Origin: Tardiphaga robiniae
Lineage (GTDB): Bacteria > Pseudomonadota > Alphaproteobacteria > Rhizobiales > Xanthobacteraceae
Direction: 5' to 3'
Length of the DNA stretch: 64,000 nucleotides
Assembly (NCBI RefSeq): GCF_001618955.1
Contig: NZ_LVYV01000034.1
Location: 124,001 to 188,000, forward strand
In this document: piece after piece, positions 17,113 through 26,925 of the stretch
Position numbering within the stretch: the first letter of the stretch is position 1
Layout of the letters: every line of letters begins with the position of its first letter
Notes under the pieces: generated by a model
What the model was told of the DNA's origin: nothing
The model's input: the letters and a program-made list of their open reading frames with translations, nothing else
The model's database searches: none
Translations under genes and position numbers: made by a program

Positions 17113-19686
17113 ATGACCGCCGAGACCGACCACGATCGCCAATCGACGACGGCGCAGAATCCGGTTCTGCACGAGCCGGCCCGGCGCAGCGGCAGCATCG
17201 TGCTGGTGCTGCTGATTGCCGCCGCGATCATCGCCTGCGCCGTGGCATTCATGACTCTCGGCCGCGCCCAGGCGCAGCCTTATATTCTGGGCCTGCTGGC
17301 GCTGCTGGCGATGGTCGGCCTGTTCGTGTTGTTCGCCTTTGCCGCCGGTATTGTCCGCTTTGCCGATCGTACCTCCGACGATCCGATCATGCGCACCGTG
17401 GCCGATCATGCCTTTGACGGTATCGCGGTCACCGATGCGCGGGGCCATGTGGTCTATGCCAATGCTGCCTATCTCACATTGACCGGCGCGGCCTCCGCAC
17501 AGGATGCGCGACCGGTTGAGCGCGTCTTCATCGGTAATCCGGATGTCTCCGAAGCCGTCTTCCGCCTGCTCAAGGCTGCCCGCGAGGGCAAGCGCCAGCA
17601 GGAGGAAGTCCGTGTCGCAGCGCCCGACGGCAGCCACGGCCGCTGGCTGCGCATGCGCGTGCGTCCACTGGGTGAGGGCAAGCGCGAGGCCAAATCCACG
17701 GTGTGGTCGGTGGCCGATATTTCCCGCGACCGGCAACGCCAGGAAGACGTATTCCAGGAACTGCAGCACGCCATCGAATATCTCGATCACGCGCCTTGCG
17801 GCTTCTTCTCGGTCAACCCAAAGGGCGAGCTGGTTTATGTCAACGCCACGTTGGCGAACTGGCTCGATCACGATCTTGCCGAGATCGGCTCCGGCGGTCT
17901 GAAGCTGACCGACATCGTCTCCGGTGACGGCGCCTCGTTGCTGACATCCATTGTGCCGATGCCCGGCGAGGTCAAAACCGAAGTCTTCGACATCGACCTG
18001 CGCATGCGCAACGGCAAGACCATGCCGGTGCGGCTCTATCACAAGCTCGCTTTCGGCGCCGACGGCGTGCCGGGTGCGTCGCGCACCCTTGTCATCAGCC
18101 GCGCCCGCGACGAGCGCTCGGATCCGCAACGCGCCGCCGAAGTGCGCTTCATGCGCTTCTTCGACCATACGCCGATGGCCATTGCGACGGTGGATCGCGA
18201 CGGCACCGTGGTGCGCGGCAATGCCCGTTTCGCCAAACTGGCGCAGAGCCTCAACACATCGGGCGCCGTCAACAAGTCGATCCTGGCCGCCGTCAGCGAC
18301 CGCGACCGCAACCAGCTGGTCGCGGCCATCGGTCACGCCGCCCAGGGGCAGGGTGATATCCCGCCGGTGGAAGCGCTGCTGGAAGGCGCGAAGGAACGCT
18401 GGGGCCAGTTCTTTGTCACCGCTGTGGAGGAGAACGAACGCGAGACCGAAGCGGCCATCGTCTACATGCTGGAGACCACCGAGCGCCGCACGCTCGAGAA
18501 CCAGGTCAACCAGGCGCAGAAGATGGACACCATCGGCCAGCTGGCCGGCGGCATCGCGCATGACTTCAACAATGTGCTCTCCGCCATCATGATGGCCAAC
18601 GATTTCCTGCTGAACGCGCACAAACCGACCGACCCGTCGTTCCAGGACATCATGCAGATCAAGCAGAACGCGACGCGCGCGGCGACGCTGGTGCGCCAGT
18701 TGCTCGCATTCTCGCGCCGCCAGACGCTGCGCCCGACGGTGCTCAATCTTGGCGATGCGCTGTCCGATATCGATCTGCTGCTGAAGCGCCTGATCGGTGA
18801 GAAGGTCAAACTCGAAGTCGTGCACGGCCGCGATCTGTGGCCGGTGAAGGTCGACATCTCGCAATTCGAGCAGGTGATCGTAAATCTCGCGGTCAATGCG
18901 CGCGACGCGATGCCGGACGGCGGCAGGCTGACCGTGCGCACCGTCAATGTCTCGGCCGAGGAAGCCGGGCGGCTGTCCTACAAGGGCATGCCGCCGTCGG
19001 ATTATGTCCGGATTGATGTCAGCGACACCGGCACCGGCATTCCCGCCGATATTGTCGAGAAGATCTTCGAGCCGTTCTTCTCCACCAAGGATGTGGGCAA
19101 GGGCACCGGCCTCGGCCTCTCCACGGTCTATGGCATCGTCAAGCAGACCGGCGGTTTCGTCTATGTCGATTCCGAACCGGGCAAAGGCACCACGTTCCGC
19201 ATCTTCCTGCCGCGCCATCATCAGGAAAAGGAAGTCGCTCCCGATCCGGCGATCGCAGCCGCCGTCGCCGCCAAGGAAGCCGCTGCCGACGCCAAGCCGC
19301 GTGCGGACCTGACTGGGCAGGGCACCATCCTGCTCGTCGAGGACGAAGAAGGCCTGCGTGCGCTGAACGCCCGCGGTCTGCGCTCGCGCGGTTACACGGT
19401 GATCGAAGCCGGCAACGGCGTCGAAGCGATGGAGCTGTTCGACGAGCAGAACGGCGTCATCGATCTCGTGGTCTCCGACGTCGTGATGCCGGAGATGGAC
19501 GGACCGACGCTGCTGAAGGAGATGCGCGCCCGCAATGCGGATATTCGCATCATCTTCGTGTCAGGCTACGCCGAGGAAGCCTTCGAAAAGAGCCTGCCGG
19601 AAAACGAGCAATTTGCCTTCCTGGCCAAGCCGTTCGCCCTGAGCGCGCTGATTGCCAAGGTCAAGGAAACCATGGCGCCGAATTAA
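17113..19686 (+). CDS. cckA: Cell-cycle hybrid histidine kinase CckA
   Basis: 857-residue membrane hybrid kinase. Two N-terminal membrane helices (about 32-52 and 58-78) are followed by PAS-like sensor regions, a HisKA domain with phospho-acceptor His483 in [13 protein letters not shown], a HATPase domain ([37 protein letters not shown]) and a receiver domain with Asp789 ([12 protein letters not shown]). This is the CckA architecture; CckA passes phosphate through ChpT to CtrA. Position directly after flhB matches Caulobacter, where flhB and cckA are near neighbours, and supports orthology. Confidence 0.93.
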   Translation: MTAETDHDRQSTTAQNPVLHEPARRSGSIVLVLLIAAAIIACAVAFMTLGRAQAQPYILGLLALLAMVGLFVLFAFAAGIVRFADRTSDDPIMRTVADHAFDGIAVTDARGHVVYANAAYLTLTGAASAQDARPVERVFIGNPDVSEAVFRLLKAAREGKRQQEEVRVAAPDGSHGRWLRMRVRPLGEGKREAKSTVWSVADISRDRQRQEDVFQELQHAIEYLDHAPCGFFSVNPKGELVYVNATLANWLDHDLAEIGSGGLKLTDIVSGDGASLLTSIVPMPGEVKTEVFDIDLRMRNGKTMPVRLYHKLAFGADGVPGASRTLVISRARDERSDPQRAAEVRFMRFFDHTPMAIATVDRDGTVVRGNARFAKLAQSLNTSGAVNKSILAAVSDRDRNQLVAAIGHAAQGQGDIPPVEALLEGAKERWGQFFVTAVEENERETEAAIVYMLETTERRTLENQVNQAQKMDTIGQLAGGIAHDFNNVLSAIMMANDFLLNAHKPTDPSFQDIMQIKQNATRAATLVRQLLAFSRRQTLRPTVLNLGDALSDIDLLLKRLIGEKVKLEVVHGRDLWPVKVDISQFEQVIVNLAVNARDAMPDGGRLTVRTVNVSAEEAGRLSYKGMPPSDYVRIDVSDTGTGIPADIVEKIFEPFFSTKDVGKGTGLGLSTVYGIVKQTGGFVYVDSEPGKGTTFRIFLPRHHQEKEVAPDPAIAAAVAAKEAAADAKPRADLTGQGTILLVEDEEGLRALNARGLRSRGYTVIEAGNGVEAMELFDEQNGVIDLVVSDVVMPEMDGPTLLKEMRARNADIRIIFVSGYAEEAFEKSLPENEQFAFLAKPFALSALIAKVKETMAPN

Positions 19687-19901
19687 CGGAGCGCCGGTGG
19701 CAATACCATCCTGCCTTCTAATGCGCATTCACCCCGCAATGCAGCATAAGTGTTTGAAAGCAAGATGACTCTTGCGCCAAAGGTTCAATGACGAGCCGCG
19801 ACCGAGGGCCGCAGCGTTTACCCTCGAACGGTGCTTCCATTTTAGGCTGGGGTAGCCATGTTAGGGGTGTTTTCCCCCTGCCGGGGATTGAGGGAATGAC
19901 C

Positions 19902-20942
19902 ATGACTTTCACGTTCAGCATGCGCGGCGTCGTCAAGACGATGGCCGTTGTCCTATCGCTGGCGATGCCGCTCACAATTGCAATCTCCTCTGCCGACGCC
20001 CGCGTTGGCGGTGGCAGCAGCTCGGGCTCGCGCGGCAACCGCACGTTCTCGGCCCCGCCGAGCACGTCGACGGCGCCTAACGCGGCTCAGCCGTTCAACC
20101 GCACCATGCAACAGCCGGGTTCGCCCGGCATGAACAGCGCGACCACGGGCGCAGCCAGCAAGGGCGGTTTCTTCAACCGTCCGGGCATGGGCATGCTCGG
20201 CGGCCTTGCTGCCGGCTTCCTCGGCGCCGGTCTGCTCGGCATGCTGTTCGGCGGCGGTCTGTTCAGCGGCCTCGGCGGTATCTCGTCGATCATCGGCCTG
20301 TTGCTGCAGGTCGGCCTGATCTTCATCGTCGTGCGCCTCGCGATGTCCTGGTGGCAGCGTCGTAACCAGACCGCGTCCGCCTATGCCGGTCCGGCCAGTT
20401 CGGCCTATACGGGGCCGGGCAACGGTCCTGACCAGAACCAGGCGCACATGAACCAGGCCCAGCAGGGTAATGGCGCACAGCCGACCCAGCGCAGTGGCCT
20501 TGGTGGCTTCGGTTTCGGCGGCGGCTCGAACAACGACAAGCCGATCGAGATCGCGCCGCAGGATTACGAAGCTTTCGAGAAGCTGCTCAGCGACGTGCAG
20601 GCCGCTTGGTCGAACGAAGATGTGGAGAAGCTCGGCAAGCTGTCGACGCCGGAAATGGTGTCGTACTTCGCCAAGGATCTCGCCGAGAACAAGGCCCGCA
20701 ACGACATCAACAAGGTGTCGGATGTGAAGCTGCTGCAGGGCGACCTGGCGGAAGCCTGGCGTGAAGGTGACACCGACTATGCGAGCGTCGCGATGCGCTT
20801 CTCGCTGGTCGACAAGACGCTGGAGCGCGGCACCAATCGTCTGGTGGCCGGCAGCGAAACGCCGATCGAAGCGACCGAGATCTGGACCTTCGTGCGCCCA
20901 CGTGGCGCCGATTGGGAACTGTCGGCGATCCAGCAGGCGTAA
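19902..20942 (+). CDS. Tim44-like domain membrane protein
   Basis: 346 residues from the ATG at 19902, which has GAGGGA six bases upstream (an ATG at 19896 is too close to it). A signal peptide ends near SSADA, followed by a Ser/Gly/Pro/Asn-rich region, a Gly-rich membrane stretch (GMLGGLAAGFLGAGLLGMLF, then a helix near SIIGLLLQVGLIFIVVRLAM) and a C-terminal Tim44/TimA-like fold (about 225-346: FEKLLSDVQAAWSNEDVEKL, TEIWTFVRP). Bacterial Tim44-like proteins are membrane-associated; their substrate is unclear. A strong terminator follows. Confidence 0.85.
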   Translation: MTFTFSMRGVVKTMAVVLSLAMPLTIAISSADARVGGGSSSGSRGNRTFSAPPSTSTAPNAAQPFNRTMQQPGSPGMNSATTGAASKGGFFNRPGMGMLGGLAAGFLGAGLLGMLFGGGLFSGLGGISSIIGLLLQVGLIFIVVRLAMSWWQRRNQTASAYAGPASSAYTGPGNGPDQNQAHMNQAQQGNGAQPTQRSGLGGFGFGGGSNNDKPIEIAPQDYEAFEKLLSDVQAAWSNEDVEKLGKLSTPEMVSYFAKDLAENKARNDINKVSDVKLLQGDLAEAWREGDTDYASVAMRFSLVDKTLERGTNRLVAGSETPIEATEIWTFVRPRGADWELSAIQQA

Positions 20943-20968
20943 GCCTTGCGTCATCGAAATCGGACAAG

Positions 20969-20998
20969 CGCCGCGGATCATTCCGCGGCGCTTTTTTG
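20969..20998 (+). terminator. Rho-independent terminator after the Tim44-like gene
   Basis: A perfect 10-bp GC-rich stem (GCGCCGCGGA / TCCGCGGCGC) with a TCAT loop is followed by six T residues. It begins 27 bases after the stop codon. Confidence 0.93.
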
Positions 20999-21132
20999 TT
21001 GGCGTCATGCGTGTGCGTTGCACTGCGATGATCTCACAAGAGAGCGGGAATAATCCGCCGGCTGACGTGTTGGTCAGTTGCGCTCCATCGCGACTGGCGT
21101 TGCGTGGCTAAGAAAACAAATTGGAGGAATCG

Positions 21133-21822
21133 ATGCCCACTATTCTCTCGACCATGACCCGTCTCGGCCTATGCGCCGGTGCTGTCGCCGTCTCGCTCGC
21201 AGCAACGTCGCCATCGTTCGCGCAGGGCGCGGATACCAGCTTCTTCGTCACCAGCAATGGCATCGGCAATGGCGGCAATCTCGGTGGCCTCGCCGGTGCT
21301 GACAATCATTGCCAGACGCTGGCGCAGGCTGCAGGCGCGGGCGCCAAGACCTGGCGCGCTTATCTCTCGACGCAGGCCGCCGACGGCAAGCCCGCGATCA
21401 ATGCCAAGGACCGGATCGGCAACGGCCCATGGAAGAATGCCAAGGGCGTCGTCGTCGCCAAGGATGTTGCCGACCTGCACGGCGCCAGCAACAACCTCTC
21501 CAAGCAGACCTCGCTCAGCGAGAAGGGTGAGGTCATCAACGGCCGCGGCGATACGCCGAACCGCCATGACGTGCTGACCGGCTCACAAGCCGATGGCACC
21601 GCCTTCGCCGGCACCGACGATCGCACGTGCAAGAACTGGACGAGCAGCACGCAGGGCGCGGCCATGGTCGGTCATATCGATCGTACGGGATTGAATGAAG
21701 AGCCGCCGGCGAAGTCGTGGAACACCTCGCATCCGTCGCGCGGCCCCGATGGCGGTTGCTCGCAGAACGACCTGAAGAGCACCGGCGGCGACGGGCTGCT
21801 GTACTGCTTCGCGTCGAACTAG
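21133..21822 (+). CDS. Secreted lectin-like protein
   Basis: 229 residues from ATG 21133 (GGAGGA four bases upstream; a TTG at 21121 is unlikely). The signal peptide ends at SFAQG. The mature part has a GLAGADNHCQTLAQAAGAG motif, four Cys residues (CQTL, CKNW, CSQN, CFAS) and WxAYLST, a pattern seen in secreted C-type-lectin-like/endostatin-like proteins often annotated as lectin in Bradyrhizobium relatives. Ligand and role are unknown. It is a single-gene unit with its own upstream space after the terminator. Confidence 0.6.
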   Translation: MPTILSTMTRLGLCAGAVAVSLAATSPSFAQGADTSFFVTSNGIGNGGNLGGLAGADNHCQTLAQAAGAGAKTWRAYLSTQAADGKPAINAKDRIGNGPWKNAKGVVVAKDVADLHGASNNLSKQTSLSEKGEVINGRGDTPNRHDVLTGSQADGTAFAGTDDRTCKNWTSSTQGAAMVGHIDRTGLNEEPPAKSWNTSHPSRGPDGGCSQNDLKSTGGDGLLYCFASN

Positions 21823-21848
21823 GCGAAGCTCAACGCTCAAACTTCGTC

Positions 21849-21871
21849 ATGCCCGGCCTCGTGCCGGGCAT
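21849..21871. repeat. REP-like palindrome
   Basis: ATGCCCGGC-CTCGT-GCCGGGCAT, a perfect 9-bp hairpin within the phrase CGTCATGCCCGGC. Short extragenic palindromes of this style recur through genomes of this family. It may also stop transcription of the lectin-like gene that ends 27 bases earlier, although no T-run follows. Confidence 0.6.
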
Positions 21872-22074
21872 TCACGGCATAGAATGAACGAGGCTCCCTG
21901 CGTATGACCCGACGCAGGTGAGGGTTAAGTGGTTGCGTGTTGGCGTCCTTGTCCGCTGGGTCTGGATACCGTTTCAAAAACTGGCAGAGTTCTTGCGGGA
22001 CAAGCGCCGCGAACGAATTCCGCGGTGAGCAGTTACCTTGGTATGGCCTGACGCGACACCAGACGAGGTTTCTT

Positions 22075-22782
22075 ATGCGATATGAGCTGTATTATTGGCC
22101 GACGATCCAGGGCCGTGGCGAGTTCGTGCGTCTCGCGCTGGAAGATGCCGGCGCGGATTACCGTGACATGGCACGCGGCAAGGGCGGCATGGCCGCAATG
22201 ACCAGGATGCTGGACAGCAAGAAAGGCATTCCGCCATTCGCGCCGCCATTCCTCAAAGCGGGCACCATGGTGATCGGCCAGACTGCGAACATCCTCTTCT
22301 ATCTCGGCCCACGTCACGGTCTGGCGCCGAAGTCGGAAGCGGCGCGCCTGCAACTGCATGAGCTGCAACTAACCATCACCGATTTCGTCGCCGAGGTGCA
22401 CGACACCCATCACCCGATCGGTGTATCGCTCTATTACGAGGATCAGAAAGGCGCCGCCAAAAAGCGCAGCGCCGAATTCCTGAAAGAGCGCGTGCCGAAA
22501 TATCTCGGTTATTTCGAGCGGATATTGAAGGCCAGCGACGGCGCTTACGTCACCGGCCGCAAGGCGACCTATGTCGATCTGTCACTGTTCCAGATCGTTG
22601 AAGGACTGCGCTACGCTTTTCCGAAACGCATGAAGAAGTTCGAGCGGGAAATTCCGGACCTGATCGATTTGCATGAGCGCGTGGCGGTCAGGCCGAATAT
22701 CAAGGCCTATCTCGACAGCGACCGTCGGATTGCCTTCAACAAGGACGGCATCTTCCGGCACTACAAGGCGCTGGACAAGTAG
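22075..22782 (+). CDS. Glutathione S-transferase family protein
   Basis: 235 residues from ATG 22075; the longer frame from 21937 has no family sequence before MRYELYYWPTIQGRGE. The N-terminal thioredoxin-like domain has the catalytic Tyr region (YYWPTIQGRGEFVRLALED) and the cis-Pro region (PPFAPPFLK, unusually Pro-rich). The helical C-terminal domain ends with a conserved FNKDGIFRHY segment. It resembles fungal/bacterial sigma-like GSTs. Substrate unknown. Convergent with the methyltransferase gene. Confidence 0.85.
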   Translation: MRYELYYWPTIQGRGEFVRLALEDAGADYRDMARGKGGMAAMTRMLDSKKGIPPFAPPFLKAGTMVIGQTANILFYLGPRHGLAPKSEAARLQLHELQLTITDFVAEVHDTHHPIGVSLYYEDQKGAAKKRSAEFLKERVPKYLGYFERILKASDGAYVTGRKATYVDLSLFQIVEGLRYAFPKRMKKFEREIPDLIDLHERVAVRPNIKAYLDSDRRIAFNKDGIFRHYKALDK

Positions 22783-22805
22783 CGCTGCGCAGCTCGCGTG
22801 GCGGG

Positions 22806-23480
22806 TCACCAGAGCCCCGGACACAGACGATAGCGGACGCGCATCGTATAGTCGGTGTAGCCGGAGAGGCCGTCCCGCAAGGTGCGCTCTTCGGCCCTCG
22901 TGCGCCATGCGAATAGCACGGCCATGATCAGCGTCAGCGCGGCACTCCACCACGAGCCAAGCCAGAGGGATGTGCCGAGAAAAAACAGGATGGCGCCGCT
23001 ATACATCGGATGACGCACGAAATGATAAGGGCCGGTATCTATGACGTGGTGGCCGCGGTCGCGTTGAAGCTTGATGACCGGTGCGGCGAAACTGTTTTCG
23101 CGCAGTACCCAGAACGAGATGGCGATTCCCGAGAGCGTGATCGCTGCCCCTGCGACCTGGACGCCAGCCGTCATCTGCGAAAGACCGAAGCGCTGATCCA
23201 GTCCTGCGACGATCAGCCAGACCAGTGCCACGGTAAAGAACGCCACCATGAAGACGCGGTCCGCTGGGGGCTGCCCCTGCTGTACGACGGGGCGCATGCG
23301 TTCTTCAAACAGCGCGGGATCGATCTGGATCAGCCACAGGCCGCCGCCAAGGCCGAGCAGGATCATGAAGAGCAGAAATGACCACGCCGCCGGCCATTGC
23401 CAGGTTCCGGCGGCGGTGAACAAAACGGCGCCGAGCACGCCGAACCAGACCAGCGTCCTTATCACGAGGCGAACGATCAT
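22806..23480 (-). CDS. ICMT/PEMT-like membrane methyltransferase
   Basis: 224 residues with about five membrane segments. The C-terminal signature of the isoprenylcysteine carboxyl methyltransferase superfamily is clear: GHHVIDTGPYHFVRHPMYSG and AEERTLRDGLSGYTDYTMRV (S-adenosylmethionine binding). Bacterial members methylate lipids or small molecules; the acceptor here is unknown. It ends 23 bases from the convergent GST gene. Confidence 0.85.
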   Translation of the reverse strand: MIVRLVIRTLVWFGVLGAVLFTAAGTWQWPAAWSFLLFMILLGLGGGLWLIQIDPALFEERMRPVVQQGQPPADRVFMVAFFTVALVWLIVAGLDQRFGLSQMTAGVQVAGAAITLSGIAISFWVLRENSFAAPVIKLQRDRGHHVIDTGPYHFVRHPMYSGAILFFLGTSLWLGSWWSAALTLIMAVLFAWRTRAEERTLRDGLSGYTDYTMRVRYRLCPGLW

Positions 23481-23581
23481 GCCGAACCCCTAAGCTCCGC
23501 ATCCGATGCCAGATTCGCGGCAGCGGTGTGGCAGGCAGAGCGTCAGTGTGATCGGTGGCTGATCTGTCCCATGATGCCGGC

Positions 23582-23752
23582 TCAGGCGAGCTGGTCGATC
23601 CGCGTACCCTGGCCGGGCGGCAGCGCTGCGCGCGGCGGGGGCGGCGCGGTACGGCTATCGTTGTCGTCGTTCTTCTTCGGCTCTGGCGGCTTCGCCTCGA
23701 CTGGTGTCACCTGTGTGACCGGCGGCGCGCTGCTGACGCTTGAAACGCTCAT
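23582..23752 (-). CDS. Small Pro-rich protein (56 aa)
   Basis: An open frame running from ATG at 23752 to TGA at 23582, with AGGGAA eight bases upstream. It encodes a Ser/Val-rich start (MSVSSVSSAPPVTQV), a charged middle (EPKKNDDNDSR), a Pro-rich stretch and a C terminus LPPGQGTRIDQLA. Short proteins with a Pro-rich core and a closing G-x-G-x-x-[IV]-[DN]-x-x-A are, from memory, frequent in Bradyrhizobium relatives, which favours a real gene. It has no predicted membrane segment or signal peptide; function unknown. Confidence 0.55.
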   Translation of the reverse strand: MSVSSVSSAPPVTQVTPVEAKPPEPKKNDDNDSRTAPPPPRAALPPGQGTRIDQLA

Positions 23753-23908
23753 TTCAAATTCCCTGTTTCCAACTCTTGCAGTCGGACCATGGGCTGTGCG
23801 TCAACAAGGAGTTGGTAAATCAGGCGCCGCAATTTGCAGCAATCGGGATGGTTCGGATGCGGTGGTGAACGGCCGCTCTAGGACTTCACTACAATTGAAA
23901 CGAATTCC

Positions 23909-24382
23909 TCATTCGTCCTTGCCGCGCGAGATAGTAATATTCGCGGAGGTCTTGCTGCGGGTGCAGCGCAGGTCAAGCCGGCGATAGCGCAGCTTGACGT
24001 CATCGCCGCGGAAAATCCCCATGCGGCCAAGACATCGCGTGGTGCCCTTCACCGTATCCGGCTTGGGGATCGTGAAGATGACGGCGGCTGCACTCGCGAC
24101 GAGATCGGTGAAAGCCGGCGCCGGCTTGCGGGTCGCGGACGCCGCATAGATCTCGTTGCTGAAATTGCGGCTGGCGCAGCCAAGCCGCAATTGTTTGGCC
24201 GCCGGATGCGACAGGTAGATCACATTGGCCGCCGTACGCCCGACGCTGAGCCCGTCGATCTGGCTCTTGAGCTGACGCGCGAGATCATCGCAGCGGTCGG
24301 CGCGGGCAGGTGAAGCGACAAGGGTCACCGTGGCGAGAAGTGCCACAGCCGAAAAAATGCCGCGCAGGCGGTCGATGGACAT
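23909..24382 (-). CDS. Hypothetical secreted protein
   Basis: 157 residues with a signal peptide ([18 protein letters not shown]) and a mature part with four Cys (RCDD, LGCAS, TRCLG, LRCTR), suggesting two disulfides. I do not recognise the family. It is divergent from the fumarase gene across 199 bases, with no obvious partner. Confidence 0.6.
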   Translation of the reverse strand: MSIDRLRGIFSAVALLATVTLVASPARADRCDDLARQLKSQIDGLSVGRTAANVIYLSHPAAKQLRLGCASRNFSNEIYAASATRKPAPAFTDLVASAAAVIFTIPKPDTVKGTTRCLGRMGIFRGDDVKLRYRRLDLRCTRSKTSANITISRGKDE

Positions 24383-24545
24383 TCCCGATTCTCCTCAATC
24401 CCCGGCCGCACTGAAACGCGGGGCGCCACTTTATGCAAGGCGCGGCGGCGCAGCCGGTTACTGCTGGAACAGGGAATTATCCCCGGGATCGTGGACCTGT
24501 CCCCCTGTTTTGAACCCTTCAAAACTGTCCGGAAACCGCCTACAA

Positions 24546-24576
24546 GGGCCTCAAATCCCCTCCTTTTTTGAGGCCC
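24546..24576 (+). promoter_or_regulatory. Hairpin covering the fumarase ribosome-binding site
   Basis: A perfect 10-bp stem (GGGCCTCAAA 24546-24555 with TTTGAGGCCC 24567-24576, 11-base pyrimidine loop) ends five bases before the fumarase ATG. The only good ribosome-binding sequence, GAGG at 24570-24573, lies in the downstream arm, so folding should block it. Confidence 0.6.
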
Positions 24577-24581
24577 CGCCC

Positions 24582-26234
24582 ATGAACGCTCCCACCGCTT
24601 TCCCTGATCCGAAGCCCGTCCCGCCCTACAAGCACACCCCGCTGTTTCCGCTGGGCGCGGACACCACCCCCTACAAGAAGGTCACCACCGAGGGCGTGCG
24701 GGTCGAGAAGGTACTGGGCAGGGACATGCTGGTGGTGTCGCGGGATGCGCTGAAGGCGCTCTCGGAGGCCGCGTTCGGCGACATCAACCACTATCTGCGC
24801 CCCGGCCATCTGCAGCAGCTGCGCAATATCCTGGACGACAGCGAAGCCAGCCCGAATGACAAGTTCGTGGCCTTCGACTTCCTCAAGAACGCGAACATCG
24901 CCGCCGGCGGCGTGCTGCCGATGTGCCAGGACACCGGCACCGCGATCATCATGGGCAAGAAGGGCTGCAACGTCATCACCGATGGCGACGATGAGGCCGC
25001 TTTGAGCGAAGGCGCCCGCGATGCCTATCTGCGCCGTAACCTGCGCTATTCGCAGGTCGCGCCGCTGACCATGTATGAAGAGAAGAACACGGCCAATAAC
25101 ATGCCGGCGCAGTGCGAGATCTATGCCGAGGGCGATGACGCCTACAAGTTCATGTTCATGGCCAAGGGCGGTGGCTCCGCCAACAAGAGCTTCCTGTTCC
25201 AGGCCACGCCGTCCGTTCTGACCAAGGATCGTCTGCTCGCCTTCCTCAAAGAGAAGATCATGACGCTGGGCACCGCCGCATGCCCGCCATACCACCTCGC
25301 CATCGTCGTCGGCGGCACCTCGGCCGAGCTCTGCATGAAGACAGTGAAGCTCGCTTCGGCCCGCTATCTCGATGCGCTGCCGACCCAGGGCTCGCCGGAT
25401 GGCAATGCGTTCCGCGATCTTGAGATGGAGCAGGAAATCCTCAAGATGACGCAGTCGTCCGGCGTCGGCGCGCAGTTCGGCGGCAAGTATTTCTGCCACG
25501 ATGTCCGCGTCATCCGCCTGCCGCGCCACGGCGCGTCGCTGCCCATCGGGCTCGGCGTGTCGTGCTCGGCGGATCGTCAGGTGCTCGGCAAGATCACCAA
25601 GGACGGCGTCTATCTCGAAGAGCTCGAGCATAACCCCGCACAGTATCTGCCGCAGGTGGAGCAGGCGCTCGGCGGCGAGGTTGTGAAGATCGATCTCAAC
25701 CAGCCGATGAAGGACATTCTTGCCACGCTGTCGAACTACCCAACCAAGACGCGCCTGTCGCTGACCGGCACCATGATTGTCGCACGCGACTCGGCGCATG
25801 CCAAGCTGCGCGACCGCCTCGAGAAGGGCGAGCCGCTGCCGGATTACTTCAAGAACCACCCGGTCTATTACGCCGGCCCCGCCAAGACGCCCGAAGGCTA
25901 TGCCTCCGGCGCGTTCGGCCCGACCACGGCCGGTCGCATGGATTCTTTCGTCGATCAGTTCCAGGCCGCCGGCGGCTCCATGGTGATGGTTGCCAAGGGC
26001 AACCGCGCCGTCGCCGTGCGCGAAGCCTGCAAGAAGCATGGCGGCTTCTATCTCGGCTCGATCGGCGGTTCGGCGGCAAATCTCGCCGAACACTGCATCA
26101 AGAAGGTCGAGGTGGTGGAATATCCCGAACTCGGCATGGAAGCGATCTGGCGCATCGACGTCGTGGATTTCCCGGCTTTCATCATCATCGATGACAAGGG
26201 CAACGACTTCTTCAAGGAACTAAACCTCGGCTAA
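24582..26234 (+). CDS. fumA: Fumarate hydratase, class I
   Basis: Iron-sulfur fumarase interconverting fumarate and malate in the TCA cycle. The 550-residue chain has the N-terminal alpha domain ([15 protein letters not shown] with a cluster Cys; [26 protein letters not shown]) and the C-terminal beta domain ([39 protein letters not shown]), fused as in long single-chain class I enzymes. Other likely cluster Cys are in YFCHDV and GVSCSADR. The in-frame sequence upstream of ATG 24582 has no family match. A hairpin covers the ribosome-binding site. Confidence 0.96.
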   Translation: MNAPTAFPDPKPVPPYKHTPLFPLGADTTPYKKVTTEGVRVEKVLGRDMLVVSRDALKALSEAAFGDINHYLRPGHLQQLRNILDDSEASPNDKFVAFDFLKNANIAAGGVLPMCQDTGTAIIMGKKGCNVITDGDDEAALSEGARDAYLRRNLRYSQVAPLTMYEEKNTANNMPAQCEIYAEGDDAYKFMFMAKGGGSANKSFLFQATPSVLTKDRLLAFLKEKIMTLGTAACPPYHLAIVVGGTSAELCMKTVKLASARYLDALPTQGSPDGNAFRDLEMEQEILKMTQSSGVGAQFGGKYFCHDVRVIRLPRHGASLPIGLGVSCSADRQVLGKITKDGVYLEELEHNPAQYLPQVEQALGGEVVKIDLNQPMKDILATLSNYPTKTRLSLTGTMIVARDSAHAKLRDRLEKGEPLPDYFKNHPVYYAGPAKTPEGYASGAFGPTTAGRMDSFVDQFQAAGGSMVMVAKGNRAVAVREACKKHGGFYLGSIGGSAANLAEHCIKKVEVVEYPELGMEAIWRIDVVDFPAFIIIDDKGNDFFKELNLG

Positions 26235-26249
26235 GACCGAGCGCGCCCG

Positions 26250-26924
26250 ATGATCGCCATCGGGCTCGATGGCTTCAGCAAAGGCTGGGTCGCCGTCACA
26301 CTCGACGGCGACCGGCGCTCCATCGATTTCATCGGCGATATCTCCTGGCTTGCGACGCAGCACTTTACCCGCGCGGCTATCGATATTCCCATCGGCCTTG
26401 GCGATGACGGCGTGCGGAGCTGCGATCAGCTCGCCCGCAAGAAGCTCAGCCCCCACGGTTCGCGCGTATTCTCCGGCGGACGTCGCTGGCTGTGGCAGGA
26501 CTTTACCGATCCCGACCTCGCCAACGCGGAGGCCGAGAGGCGCGGGCAGAAGAAAGTCTCGCGCCAGCTCTGGCATCTCGGGCCGAAGATCATGGAGGTC
26601 GATGGCTTCGTGCGGGAGCACCGTGATCTCGATATCCGCGAAGCTCACCCCGAACTCGTCTTTCTCCGTCTGAACGACGATGCGCCGCTGCCGTCCAAAC
26701 ATGCGGAGGAGGGGCTCGCGCTGCGTCGTCATCTGCTGACGGCGAATGGCTTCAGCGATCTCGACGACTGGCTGACCGTCAGGCGAGCGCGCACCGGCGC
26801 AAAGCGGGATGATGTGCTCGATGCCTGCGCGGTGGCGCTGGCCGCGCGCGATTGCGTGGGCTGTCTGCCGGAAGGCAATGCACCGCGCGATGCGCTGAGC
26901 GTGCCACAGCAAATCTGGTTTTAG
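26250..26924 (+). CDS. DUF429 domain protein
   Basis: 224 residues with the DUF429 RNase H-like pattern: GLDGFSKGWVAVTLDG at the start, AIDIPIGLGDDGVRSCD, and a C-terminal DDVLDACAVALAAR with acidic residues expected in such a fold. Function is not established for the family. It starts 15 bases after fumarase in the same direction and is probably cotranscribed with it. Confidence 0.85.
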   Translation: MIAIGLDGFSKGWVAVTLDGDRRSIDFIGDISWLATQHFTRAAIDIPIGLGDDGVRSCDQLARKKLSPHGSRVFSGGRRWLWQDFTDPDLANAEAERRGQKKVSRQLWHLGPKIMEVDGFVREHRDLDIREAHPELVFLRLNDDAPLPSKHAEEGLALRRHLLTANGFSDLDDWLTVRRARTGAKRDDVLDACAVALAARDCVGCLPEGNAPRDALSVPQQIWF

Positions 26925-26925
26925 C

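Noticed and set aside
16912-19221. A 769-codon open frame on the minus strand opposite flhB's end and cckA
   Set aside because: It is antisense to clear FlhB/CckA coding sequence, rich in His, Arg and Asp, with no recognisable domain; high GC at third codon positions produces such frames.
21121-21132. TTG start for the lectin-like protein
   Set aside because: It would place the GGAGGA ribosome-binding site inside the coding sequence; ATG 21133 is correctly spaced.
23397-23987. A 196-codon plus-strand frame over the ICMT-like/small-protein region
   Set aside because: No domain, antisense to the methyltransferase N terminus and to the small Pro-rich protein, which has a better start.
24540-26093. 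A 517-codon minus-strand frame opposite fumarase
   Set aside because: Antisense shadow of a conserved gene; composition is Arg/His-rich without family motifs.
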